From positions 642,595 to 706,594 of the forward strand of contig NZ_JACDZE010000001.1 of NCBI RefSeq assembly GCF_014042165.1: a DNA stretch of 64,000 bases, in the 5' to 3' direction. Numbering within the stretch: the stretch's first letter is position 1; the number at the start of each line of letters is the position of its first letter. A model generated the notes under the pieces. The model had not been told where the DNA came from. It searched no databases and saw only the letters and a list, made by a program, of their open reading frames with translations. The translations under genes were made by a program, and so were the position numbers. Below are positions 51,112 through 59,793 of the stretch, one piece after another. Source of the stretch: Moheibacter lacus (lineage in GTDB: Bacteria; Bacteroidota; Bacteroidia; Flavobacteriales; Weeksellaceae).

Positions 51112-54100
51112 CTTTTGTCGAATTTTTTGAAGAATACATCCACTCATACAAAGACGGAATGACAAACAGCGTAAGAAAAGTTGCCGTAATCAAACCCCCA
51201 ATCACTACCGTTGCCAAAGGTTTTTGGACTTCTGCTCCCGCTCCAGTACTGATCGCCATCGGTAAAAACCCAAGTGAAGCTACCGAAGCGGTCATCAAAA
51301 CCGGACGTAAACGCACATAAGTCGCTTCCAACACACGTTTGCGCACATCTTTCATCCCTTCTTTTTCCAATTGGTTGAATGTTCCCATCAACACAATTCC
51401 ATTTAAAACTGCCACACCAAACAAGGCGATGAACCCCACTCCGGCCGAAATACTAAAAGGCATATCGCGCAGATACAGTGAAAACACCCCACCGATCGCC
51501 GCCATCGGAATAGCGGTAAAAATCAAAAGTGCTTGTTTTACCGAACGAAATGTAAAAAATAACAACACAAAAATGATAGCCAACGACAAAGGAACTACGA
51601 TCATCAAACGGTTTGTAGCTTTTTCTAAATTTTCAAATTGGCCGCCGTAGGTAACATAATAACCGGTCGGTAGCAAGTTAGGAGATGCGTCAATTTTTTG
51701 TTGCACTTCTTCCACCACCGATTTTACATCGCGATCCGTAACGTTGAAACCGATGACTACTTTTCGCTTTCCATCCTCACGACTGATTTGAGCCGGTCCC
51801 TCTTTGAATTGAACATTGGCCAATTGCGAAAGAGGAACTTGAATACCGGATTGAGTGGGTACAAATAGATTTCGTACGTCATCGATAGAGGTTCTGTAAG
51901 CGGAATCCAAACGCACCACCATGTCAAACCGCCGTTCGTCTTCGTAAACTTGTGAGGTCACTTTTCCGGCAAATGCCGTGTTTACTACATCGTTTATTTG
52001 ACCGGCAGAAACATTATAATTTGCCATTCGGTCACGGTCGTAATCGATGACGATTTGCGGAAGTCCTGTGGTTCGTTCCACTTGCGGTTCCGAAATTCCA
52101 TCTACCGTTTTTAAAATCGCATCCAATTTCGGAGCGATTAAACTAAGCGAATCCAAATTTTCACCATAAATCTTTACGGCTACATCTTGCCTGACTCCCG
52201 TCATCAATTCGTTAAAACGCATCTGAATAGGTTGGGAAGCTTCAAAGAAAACGCCGGGAATTATTTCCAATTCTTCCATCATTTTATCGGCCAATTCATC
52301 ATAGGACAAACCGGATTCCCATTCTTTAATTGGTTTTAATTTTATAATCAAATCCGTTACTTCAACCGGCATGGGGTCGGTTGGAATTTCGGCAGAACCG
52401 GTTTTTCCGACGACGGATTCTACTTCAGGAAAAGATTTGATAATGCGCGAAGCCAACATGGAAGTTTCAATGCTTTGGGACAAAGACGAACCTTGTGGCA
52501 AAATACAATGAAAAGCAAAATCGCCTTCTTTCAATTGTGGGATGAATTCGCCACCCATGCGTGAGAACATAAAAATGGACAATGCAAAAATGGCTACAGT
52601 TGCCCCAATTACGGCTTTTTTGAATTTTAATGCGAATTTTAATGCGGGCTCATAAAGTGCATGAAGTTTCTCGATCATTCTTTCGGAGAAATTCCTTTTG
52701 TGGGAATATTTCTTCGAGAGAAATAACGCACTCATCATCGGAATATAGGTCATGGAAAGTATCAATGCGCCCAAAATCGCAAAAGAAACCGTTTGCGCCA
52801 TCGGCCGAAACATTTTTCCTTCTATTCCGGTCAGGGTTAAAATGGGAAGATAGACGATGAGAATGATGATTTCTCCAAATGCGGCACTGTTTCGGATTTT
52901 GGAAGATGCAATGAAAACCTCTTCGTCCATTTGGGATTGAGTGAGCGTTTTGCCTTTGTTGACCATAGCCAGTCGGAAAAGGGTCGCTTCCACTATGATA
53001 ACCGAACCGTCTACAATTAAGCCAAAATCAATGGCTCCGAGACTCATTAAATTGGCACTTACTCCAAATAAATCCATCATCCCAAGGGCAAAAAGCAAGG
53101 ACAAAGGAATGGCGGAGGCGACAATTAAGCCCGCTCGGAAATTTCCCAAAAACAACACCAATACCAAAACCACAATTAAAGCACCTTCTGCCAGGTTTTT
53201 TTCTACCGTAGAAATCGCTCTTCCTACTAAATCGGTTCGATCAGCATAGGCTTCAATTGTAATATCTTCCGGTAAGGATTTTTGGATGATTTTCATCCTT
53301 TCTTTGATGTTTTTCACCACTTCTGCGCTGTTTTCTCCTTTGAGCATCATCACGATTCCGCCCACAACTTCACCTTCGCCATTATAGGTAAGGGCTCCGT
53401 AACGCACTGCATTTCCGATTTTTACGTTGGCAACGTCTCGCACGAGAATTGGAATTCCGTTGGGATTATTTTTGACCGGAATCTTTCCGATTTCTTCTAT
53501 CGAATTCACCATTCCTACACCCCGAATGAAATAGGAATTGGAATTGTTTTCGATATAGGCACCTCCTGTATTTTCATTGTTGTTTTGGAGTGCGACAAAT
53601 AGTTCAGGCAAGGTTATGTCCATCGCTCTCAAACGGTTTGGGTCGACGGCAACTTCATATTGTTTCAGATTTCCTCCGAAATTATTTACCTCTGCAACTC
53701 CTTTTGTTCCATAGAGTTGCCTTGCGACAATCCAGTCTTGGATGGTTCTTAGTTCCGTAACCGAATATTTGTTTTCGGCTCCTTTTTTCGGACGTAAAAC
53801 GTATTGGTAGACTTCTCCCAATCCGGTGCTTACAGGTGCCAATTCCGGTTCTCCTTTTCCTTCGGGGATGATTTCTTCCGCTTCTTTTAGTCGTTCCAAA
53901 ACCAATTGGCGTGCAAAATAGATATCTATATCTTCCTCAAAAACTACGGTAACGACCGAAAGCCCAAACCGGGAAATGGAACGCATTTCTTCTACACCCG
54001 GAATGTTTGCAAGGGATTGCTCGATAGGCATCGTGATAAATTGTTCTACTTCCTGCGTGGCGAAGGAAGGAGAGTTCGTGATGACCTGAACTTGATTGTT

Positions 54101-54229
54101 GGTAATATCGGGAACGGCATCTATGGGAAGCCGCATCGCACTCCAGATTCCCCAAATTATCAGGGCGATGGTGAATATTCCTATGATAAACTTATTCTTA
54201 ATACTGAATAAGATGATTTTATTTAGCAT
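51098..54229 (-). CDS. Heavy-metal RND efflux pump (CzcA/CusA type)
   Basis: A 1043-residue RND pump. It begins MLNKIILFSIKNKFIIGI, has twelve membrane helices in the standard two-by-six layout and the typical metal-RND segments IDFGLIVDGSVIIVEA (helix 4 with the charged Asp) and KTGSAEIPTDPMPVEVTDLI. It drives proton-coupled export of divalent cations such as Zn, Co, Cd or Ni from the periplasm. Its stop overlaps the CzcC start by 14 bases, so they are coupled. Confidence 0.95.
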   Translation of the reverse strand: MLNKIILFSIKNKFIIGIFTIALIIWGIWSAMRLPIDAVPDITNNQVQVITNSPSFATQEVEQFITMPIEQSLANIPGVEEMRSISRFGLSVVTVVFEEDIDIYFARQLVLERLKEAEEIIPEGKGEPELAPVSTGLGEVYQYVLRPKKGAENKYSVTELRTIQDWIVARQLYGTKGVAEVNNFGGNLKQYEVAVDPNRLRAMDITLPELFVALQNNNENTGGAYIENNSNSYFIRGVGMVNSIEEIGKIPVKNNPNGIPILVRDVANVKIGNAVRYGALTYNGEGEVVGGIVMMLKGENSAEVVKNIKERMKIIQKSLPEDITIEAYADRTDLVGRAISTVEKNLAEGALIVVLVLVLFLGNFRAGLIVASAIPLSLLFALGMMDLFGVSANLMSLGAIDFGLIVDGSVIIVEATLFRLAMVNKGKTLTQSQMDEEVFIASSKIRNSAAFGEIIILIVYLPILTLTGIEGKMFRPMAQTVSFAILGALILSMTYIPMMSALFLSKKYSHKRNFSERMIEKLHALYEPALKFALKFKKAVIGATVAIFALSIFMFSRMGGEFIPQLKEGDFAFHCILPQGSSLSQSIETSMLASRIIKSFPEVESVVGKTGSAEIPTDPMPVEVTDLIIKLKPIKEWESGLSYDELADKMMEELEIIPGVFFEASQPIQMRFNELMTGVRQDVAVKIYGENLDSLSLIAPKLDAILKTVDGISEPQVERTTGLPQIVIDYDRDRMANYNVSAGQINDVVNTAFAGKVTSQVYEDERRFDMVVRLDSAYRTSIDDVRNLFVPTQSGIQVPLSQLANVQFKEGPAQISREDGKRKVVIGFNVTDRDVKSVVEEVQQKIDASPNLLPTGYYVTYGGQFENLEKATNRLMIVVPLSLAIIFVLLFFTFRSVKQALLIFTAIPMAAIGGVFSLYLRDMPFSISAGVGFIALFGVAVLNGIVLMGTFNQLEKEGMKDVRKRVLEATYVRLRPVLMTASVASLGFLPMAISTGAGAEVQKPLATVVIGGLITATFLTLFVIPSLYEWMYSSKNSTKDEKN

Positions 54230-54347
54230 TGAAAATTAATTTGATGAATAATTATTGAATACAAATTGCAGAAATTGAAAAGCTGTAATTGCTCTTTTTC
54301 AACAACTTGAAATTTCATTCAGAAAAAAATCTGAATTGATTACTTCA

Positions 54348-54665
54348 TCAAACCAACTGAGGGGGTTGCCAAATAGGAAAATAAATAGGTGTTAGGATAG
54401 GAAGTTTAAACTCCGGTTCTTTTATAGTCAGAAACTCCAACCAAACCGAATCTTCGATATGCAAAGGTTCATATTGCACTGTAACCGTATTGCAGCAACA
54501 ACAAACACACAAAGGAGAACAATGATTTGATTCTTGATTTTGTTCCTCGTGGTCGTGGTTTTCAACATGAGCCAAATTTACGGTCGCACAATCGCCTTTG
54601 TCCGCACAGGGAACAAAGTTTAGTCCTAAAAGGAGAATTGCAAATATGAACGACCAGTATTTCAC
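54348..54665 (-). CDS. DUF6660-like small Cys/His-rich secreted protein
   Basis: A 105-residue protein with signal peptide (MKYWSFIFAILLLGLNFVPC) and a metal-site-like stretch: NLAHVENHDHEEQNQ, then HCSPLCVCCCCNTV. It is first in the efflux operon, directly behind the shared operator promoter. It may buffer or hand over metal to the pump, or be a small periplasmic sensor. The family has no established function; the role is inferred from residues and position. Confidence 0.75.
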   Translation of the reverse strand: MKYWSFIFAILLLGLNFVPCADKGDCATVNLAHVENHDHEEQNQESNHCSPLCVCCCCNTVTVQYEPLHIEDSVWLEFLTIKEPEFKLPILTPIYFPIWQPPQLV

Positions 54666-54670
54666 GAGGG

Positions 54671-54707
54671 CAAATATAATTGGTTATTTCTTGCAATTGA
54701 CTTGCAA
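54671..54707 (-). promoter_or_regulatory. Metal-response promoter with TTGCAA-N5-TTGCAA element
   Basis: The minus-strand -7 box TATATTTG is at 54678-54671. TTGCAA occurs at 54691-54696 and 54702-54707 (5-base spacer). TTGCAA is self-complementary, so the element is both a direct and an inverted repeat. It overlaps the -33 zone of the DUF6660-czcACB-fur transcript. Confidence 0.65.
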
Positions 54708-54711
54708 AAGA

Positions 54712-55665
54712 TTAAGATTTGTTTCCAGCATTATTGTTTTTCTTCATTTCGTCGCCTATCTGACTTGCTGCAGCAAAGGACGCAATCATATTGTTCAACA
54801 TATCACCTGCGGCATGTGGAGAGTTAGGCAATAAAATCAAATTGGAATTGTTCATCGTTCCAACTGCTTGTAACGTATCATAATGCTGGGTCACCACAAT
54901 CAGCGCAGAGGCTTCTTGAGAATTGATCCCGACTTTATTCAAAACATTGACAGATTCCTCCAATCCTCTAGCGATTTCGCGGCGCTGGTCGGCGATACCT
55001 TGACCTTGAAGTCGTTTGCTTTCTGCTTCGGCTTTTGCTTTTTCTACAATTAGAATGCGTTGCGCATCACCTTCGTACTGAGCCGCTACTTTTTCACGTT
55101 CAGAAGCATTGATGCGGTTCATCGCATGTTTCACTTGTTCATCCGGATCAATGTCCGTTACCAAAGTTTTGATGATATCATATCCATAATCGTTCATCGC
55201 TTCCTGCAGTTCACCTTTTACAGCAATTGCGATATCATCTTTCTTTTCAAAAACATCATCCAAACGGAGTTTTGGAACTTCTGCTCGAACGACATCAAAT
55301 ACATAAGAAGTGATTTGGGTATAAGGGTTGTCCAATTTATAAAATGCGTCATAGACCTTGTTTGCAATTACGACATATTGAACGGAGACTTTAATTTTCA
55401 CAAAAACGTCGTCTTTGGTTTTGGTTTCTACGACGACATCCAATTGTTGAACTTTTAATGAAAGTCGTCCTGCAACTCTATCTACAATTGGAATTTTCAA
55501 TTGGAATCCGGCGCCACGGACGCTTTGGAATTTACCAAATCGCTCAATTACGACTGAGGTTTGTTGTTTCACAATGAAAAATAAGCCCAATGCACTTAAT
55601 AGAAAAAGCCCGACTACGATATAAATTAAAGTCGAGAAAGTATTGAATAAATCTGCGGGATCCAT
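54712..55665 (-). CDS. SPFH/Band 7 (stomatin-like) membrane protein
   Basis: A 317-residue protein with one N-terminal helix (about 12-32, LIYIVVGLFLLSALGLFFIV), an SPFH domain (SVVIERFGKFQSVRGAGFQL; TDIDPDEQVKHAMNRINASE) and a coiled-coil tail rich in Ala/Glu (EKVAAQYEGDAQRILIVEKA). Such proteins scaffold membrane microdomains and regulate proteases. It lies 31 bases after the SufT-like gene on the same strand and ends 46 bases before the DUF6660 gene. Confidence 0.92.
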   Translation of the reverse strand: MDPADLFNTFSTLIYIVVGLFLLSALGLFFIVKQQTSVVIERFGKFQSVRGAGFQLKIPIVDRVAGRLSLKVQQLDVVVETKTKDDVFVKIKVSVQYVVIANKVYDAFYKLDNPYTQITSYVFDVVRAEVPKLRLDDVFEKKDDIAIAVKGELQEAMNDYGYDIIKTLVTDIDPDEQVKHAMNRINASEREKVAAQYEGDAQRILIVEKAKAEAESKRLQGQGIADQRREIARGLEESVNVLNKVGINSQEASALIVVTQHYDTLQAVGTMNNSNLILLPNSPHAAGDMLNNMIASFAAASQIGDEMKKNNNAGNKS

Positions 55666-55696
55666 AGTTTAAATTTTTTAGAAAAATAAGGAATTT

Positions 55697-56023
55697 TTAC
55701 AACATCCCCAATTCGAATTTCGCTTCTTCGCTCATCATCTCTCGGTCCCAAGGCGGATCAAAAGTGATTTCGACCTCTGCTTCTGTTACGCCTTCTATTT
55801 CTTCCACTTTATTTTTCACTTCGTTAGGCAAACTCTCCGCTACCGGACAATTGGGAGAAGTCAAAGTCATCAAAACTTTTACGTTTCCGCTTTCATTTGC
55901 AAATGCATCATAAATCAATCCCAATTCGTAAATGTCCACCGGAATTTCAGGGTCGTAAATGGATTTGAATTTCTCGACCAATCGCTCGCCGATTTCATTC
56001 AATTGTTGTTCTGTAAGTGCCAT
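55697..56023 (-). CDS. SufT-like DUF59 Fe-S assembly protein
   Basis: A 108-residue MIP18/DUF59 protein (MALTEQQLNEIGERLVEKFK then YDPEIPVDIYELGLIYD, and MTLTSPNCPVAESLP, with a DPPWDREMMS end). It helps mature iron-sulfur proteins. Start at 56023 follows the family; the 18-base extension to 56041 is not conserved. A -7 box (TAACTTTG) is at 56046-56039. It may share a transcript with the SPFH gene 31 bases on. Confidence 0.92.
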   Translation of the reverse strand: MALTEQQLNEIGERLVEKFKSIYDPEIPVDIYELGLIYDAFANESGNVKVLMTLTSPNCPVAESLPNEVKNKVEEIEGVTEAEVEITFDPPWDREMMSEEAKFELGML

Positions 56024-56038
56024 TTTTTTGATTTTATG

Positions 56039-56046
56039 CAAAGTTA
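56039..56046 (-). promoter_or_regulatory. -7 box TAACTTTG for the SufT-like gene
   Basis: The minus strand 56046-56039 reads TAACTTTG (TAnnTTTG), 15 bases before the ATG at 56023. Confidence 0.45.
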
Positions 56047-56084
56047 CAAGAATTCTGTTTCAAGTTCAAAGTTTGAGTTTGAAC

Positions 56085-57080
56085 TTATCGAGCAAGTGAT
56101 TTCTTTAGTTTTCTGTAATTTTTGGAACGAATGACTTTACCCGCGTCCGTGATCATCAAACTTGCATAATCAGGGAAATTTTGAATGAACCTCAAACCAT
56201 TCTTTTTACCCAAGACCATCATGGTAGTACTTAATCCATTGGCAAATTCGGCATCCGGGCCTAGAACCGTAACGCTTGTTAAACCCTCTGCAGGAATGCC
56301 GGTTTTAGGATTGATAATGTGTGAATACCGCTTTCCACCTATCATCAGAAATTTCTCATAATTTCCTGAAGTAGTCACAGCTGCGTTTTTTAATTTTAGA
56401 ATATCGATAGGATTTTTAGGACGAAATGGGTTGTGGATTCCTATTTTCCAATTTGAATTTGAACTCCAAGTGGAAATATCGCCTGAAGCGTCTATGATTC
56501 CGGACTGAACCCCAATTGCCTGAGCAAAAGATCGGGCTTTTTGTGCGGCATAGCCTTTTCCGGTAGATCCAAAGCCAATTTTCATTCCTTTAAATTTCAA
56601 GAAAACAGTTTGATTCTTTTCATCTAAAATAATGTTTTGATAACCTACTTTTGAAATAGATTTTTGAATTATTTTCTCATCCGGAAACTCATCCATCCAT
56701 CCTTCTTTGTAATCGTAAACTTTTTCCAAAGCGGCAACACTGATGTCAAAAGCACCATTTGAAATTTCAGAAAAGTAAACCGCTCTTTTGGTCAAATCAA
56801 AAACTTCTTTGTCCACTTTCACAGGCTTAATTCCGGCATTTTCATTGATTCGAGACACCTGAGAATTAGGAATCCAATCCGAAATCAAATTTTCGATCCG
56901 AACAATTTCACTGATAATCCGGTCGATTTTCAGATTGGCTGATGCTGTATTTTCCTCCTCAATTGTAATTTTAAAACGGCTGCCCATCAGGATCGTATCT
57001 CTGACTTCAACAACTTGTGATAAAGCAAAATTGGAAAAAAGAAAAATTAGGAAAAATAATTTTTTGAATGGTTTGGACAT
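56085..57080 (-). CDS. apbE: FAD:protein FMN transferase ApbE (Asp-to-Asn variant)
   Basis: A 331-residue enzyme with a signal-peptide-like leader (MSKPFKKLFFLIFLFSNFALS). ApbE moves FMN from FAD to Thr/Ser of extracytoplasmic proteins. MGSRFKITIE (32-41), DASGDISTWS (197-206) and SHIINPKTGIPAEG (253-266) are family blocks. The C-terminal Mg-binding block normally reads ADxLAT; here it is ANGLST, so Asn281 replaces the Asp ligand. It follows the PepSY reductase gene by 2 bases and is last in the operon. Activity needs testing because of the Asn. Confidence 0.9.
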   Translation of the reverse strand: MSKPFKKLFFLIFLFSNFALSQVVEVRDTILMGSRFKITIEEENTASANLKIDRIISEIVRIENLISDWIPNSQVSRINENAGIKPVKVDKEVFDLTKRAVYFSEISNGAFDISVAALEKVYDYKEGWMDEFPDEKIIQKSISKVGYQNIILDEKNQTVFLKFKGMKIGFGSTGKGYAAQKARSFAQAIGVQSGIIDASGDISTWSSNSNWKIGIHNPFRPKNPIDILKLKNAAVTTSGNYEKFLMIGGKRYSHIINPKTGIPAEGLTSVTVLGPDAEFANGLSTTMMVLGKKNGLRFIQNFPDYASLMITDAGKVIRSKNYRKLKKSLAR

Positions 57081-57082
57081 GA

Positions 57083-59278
57083 CTAATAACAATCTGTTTT
57101 TAACTGACCTTTGCGCTTGAAAATCTCAAAGGATCTGTTGAGTTTTTCCTGACAAATTTCTTCTAGAACGCTTTCCACATCTCTTTGCATCGCCAAAGAA
57201 CCGCAAATCATAATCACACCTTTCTTTTCAAGTAATTCAGCAAAAAAATCTGCATCTCTACGCACCAAATCCATTACATAAGCAGGATTTTCTTCACGAG
57301 AAAAAGCCAAATTTAGCGAAGTCAATTTATGGTTTTCAATTTGCTTTTGCATCGATTTCTCATAAGACCTTACCAAATCATTATGAAACCTGAACCCAGC
57401 ATACAGATGTGTTTCTTTCTTTTTTGAATTTTCATCGATCATTCCCAAAAATGGTGCAATCCCGGTTCCATTGGCTATTAGGGCGATTTTTTTTGCTTTT
57501 TTGGGAAAATGGAAATGGGTATTTTTGATGATTCTGGCTTGGATGGATTCATTGTTTTTCAAATCATGTAAATAATTGGAACCCAATCCTAACTCATGCA
57601 ATTTCACAATCAATTTCAAATCTTTTCCAAATTTCCCGATCGAATAAAACCTTTCTCTATGGTCATTATCCGGATAAACCGCTAGCAAATCACCGGACTT
57701 GAACTTTTCTTTGGTTTTGAATAAAAGGCTAAATGAATCACCGGATTTCACATTTTCTTGCTCAGAAATGACTTTGAGTTTTTTGAGTTTCGGCAATTTG
57801 GACGCGTATAATGAAGGCGCATTTGCGAGTGCAATTTGGTTTTTTGCACTCCAGATTTTGATCCATTCCACAAACTCATTTGGTGATTTGTCATTTACCG
57901 TCATCAGATCCAAATGACGAATGGACCAACTATGGCCTTCAAACCAATTGTCCACTTTTTCAGCATAACCACAAAAATGTTTGTAAGATTTAGACCCAAA
58001 TCCGATAACTGAAAACTTAATTTGTTGTTTCTGTGGGTATTTGTTTAATAATTTTCTGAATTTACTCGCATTGGACGGTGCATCTCCTTGACCATAAGTT
58101 GAAGTAAAAACCATGATTTGTTTGGCTTTTGGGTATGATTTATACTGGTTCAACTCTGTCAGAAAAGACGAATGTCCATTTTCCAATAATTGTTTGTGCA
58201 CTTGATTGGCAAAATTGAGGGTTGTTCCGCCTTCAGAGCCAAATAGTAAAATAAATTCCGCATTTTTAGCATTGAATTTATTTTTGATTTTAATTGATTT
58301 TCTTTTCAATGCTATGACAAATCCTGAGTAAATAAAAAATAAAATATTGAGCGAGGCTATCCCCAAAACTACTGCCCAAATGCTGTTTGTCCGCCCCGTA
58401 TGAAGATCCAAACTGAGCGTTTCCCAAACTTTAGTTTTAGGATAATGGGTTTCATGGAGAATTTCTCCGGTAAATTGATCCAGAATTAATTCTCTGTCTT
58501 TTAATTTGATTTTGAAAAATTCCTCCGGATCTTCCATGAATGGAAATTCGATTTTCTCGACCTCTGAAAGTTTTGTGAGTTGAAAAATTTCAAATTCATT
58601 TTTAGGGATTTTTTGGTCAGTACGATCCATGATTTCACCCATTTCGGCAGCCGGTATTTCCGGATTGGGAATCCATTCAAACCGGATCATAAACAAATAA
58701 GTTCCCGTAATGGCAACGATAAAAATAGGCAGCAACAAAAGTCTACCTGCGATCACATGGAAATATTGGGCGAAATATTCTTTATTGATTTTGTCAAAAA
58801 ATTTGAGGATTCCATGTTGTCTTTTGATGATCAAAATCGTTCCTGAGATGACAATGAGCATCAAAAGAAATGAAACGATGCCGACGAGAAACCGTCCGGT
58901 TTCTTTGAGGAAAAGTGACCTGTGTAGAGCGGTCGTCCATTGGATGATTTCACTTTTGACAATTGGTTTTCCTAAAATTTCGCCTGAAATAGGATGAATA
59001 TAATGTTCAAAATCATTTCCATCTTCATCAAAACCTTTTAAAGTAACGAATTGATTCTTGTCAACGCTCAATTCTATGATTTCGGAATACTGTTTTTGAA
59101 GTTCAGGAATAGATGCTGCAATTGTGATTTCATCAAAACCATCGACTTTATAAGGTTGTGACTTTTCTTGGATCGGATCCCATGCAAGAATGACTCCCGT
59201 AGCGGAAGCCATCATTAAAAACAAACATGAAACCAGTGCCAACGCCAGATGGGAAAGCCTCCAAATGGATAAAGTCAT
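57083..59278 (-). CDS. PepSY-flavodoxin-reductase fusion (transmembrane NADPH oxidoreductase)
   Basis: A 731-residue fusion: PepSY-type membrane part with about four helices (about 1-330), a flavodoxin domain (LLFGSEGGTTLNFANQVH, TSTYGQGDAPSNASKF; about 340-480) and a CPR-like FAD/NADPH domain (RFYSIGKFGKDL; IANGTGIAPFLGMI; GSLAMQRDVESVL; about 500-731). It should bring electrons from cytosolic NADPH to the periplasm. Neighbours (TonB receptor, DUF2271, ApbE) point to reduction of an imported ferric chelate or to a flavoprotein carrier. Confidence 0.9.
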   Translation of the reverse strand: MTLSIWRLSHLALALVSCLFLMMASATGVILAWDPIQEKSQPYKVDGFDEITIAASIPELQKQYSEIIELSVDKNQFVTLKGFDEDGNDFEHYIHPISGEILGKPIVKSEIIQWTTALHRSLFLKETGRFLVGIVSFLLMLIVISGTILIIKRQHGILKFFDKINKEYFAQYFHVIAGRLLLLPIFIVAITGTYLFMIRFEWIPNPEIPAAEMGEIMDRTDQKIPKNEFEIFQLTKLSEVEKIEFPFMEDPEEFFKIKLKDRELILDQFTGEILHETHYPKTKVWETLSLDLHTGRTNSIWAVVLGIASLNILFFIYSGFVIALKRKSIKIKNKFNAKNAEFILLFGSEGGTTLNFANQVHKQLLENGHSSFLTELNQYKSYPKAKQIMVFTSTYGQGDAPSNASKFRKLLNKYPQKQQIKFSVIGFGSKSYKHFCGYAEKVDNWFEGHSWSIRHLDLMTVNDKSPNEFVEWIKIWSAKNQIALANAPSLYASKLPKLKKLKVISEQENVKSGDSFSLLFKTKEKFKSGDLLAVYPDNDHRERFYSIGKFGKDLKLIVKLHELGLGSNYLHDLKNNESIQARIIKNTHFHFPKKAKKIALIANGTGIAPFLGMIDENSKKKETHLYAGFRFHNDLVRSYEKSMQKQIENHKLTSLNLAFSREENPAYVMDLVRRDADFFAELLEKKGVIMICGSLAMQRDVESVLEEICQEKLNRSFEIFKRKGQLKTDCY

Positions 59279-59294
59279 AAAAAAATATTGAAAG

Positions 59295-59777
59295 CTATGA
59301 TTTGTTTAATTTCACATAGCGGATATAGCCAGTTCCTTCTTTTTTCTGGGTTATTCCTGCAGTGGTCAAAGGAATTTCAACATCCGTTACATAATACTTC
59401 TGATCTTCTACTGCCGATTCAAAACGAAGCTTATATCCTTTGTTCATTTTGGACTCATCGATCGTAAAAGTGGTGATGCTACGGTCTCCTGCTGCTACAG
59501 AAGCTCCGGTAATTCCGTCCAATTTTTCTTTCTTTTTTCCAATTTTTTTGTCCCACTCCTTGAATCCATTGTACCATTGTTTATCAGGCCCCATCATATA
59601 CAACGTCTTTTCATAATTTCCTTTTGAATCAACCAAAGAAACGACAATGTAAGCTTCCAAACCTTTGTAATTGGTCATTTGCAACATGCATTTGTATTTG
59701 GCATTTTGCGCTAAAGCCATTGATGCCAAACCCAATAAAAGGAAAGAAGTGATGATAATTTTGAAAGAAGATTTCAT
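59295..59777 (-). CDS. DUF2271 periplasmic protein with ApbE-type flavinylation motif
   Basis: A 160-residue protein with signal peptide (MKSSFKIIITSFLLLGLASMALAQ). Family DUF2271: TLYMMGPDKQWYNGFKEWDK and a C-terminal GYIRYVKLN. Residues 87-93 read DGITGAS, matching the D-x-x-[ST]-G-A-[ST] sites where ApbE attaches FMN; Ser93 would be the acceptor. It lies between the ankyrin gene (16 bases) and the PepSY reductase gene (16 bases). It is therefore proposed to be an FMN-bearing electron carrier. The family role itself is not established to me. Confidence 0.82.
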   Translation of the reverse strand: MKSSFKIIITSFLLLGLASMALAQNAKYKCMLQMTNYKGLEAYIVVSLVDSKGNYEKTLYMMGPDKQWYNGFKEWDKKIGKKKEKLDGITGASVAAGDRSITTFTIDESKMNKGYKLRFESAVEDQKYYVTDVEIPLTTAGITQKKEGTGYIRYVKLNKS

Positions 59778-59793
59778 AATCAATAAGTATAAT

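Noticed and set aside
54230-54347. A third copy of the TTGCAA-type operator before czcA
   Set aside because: Only a degenerate match (TTGCAG then TTGAAA with wrong spacing) and no TAnnTTTG box; not convincing enough to report as a site.
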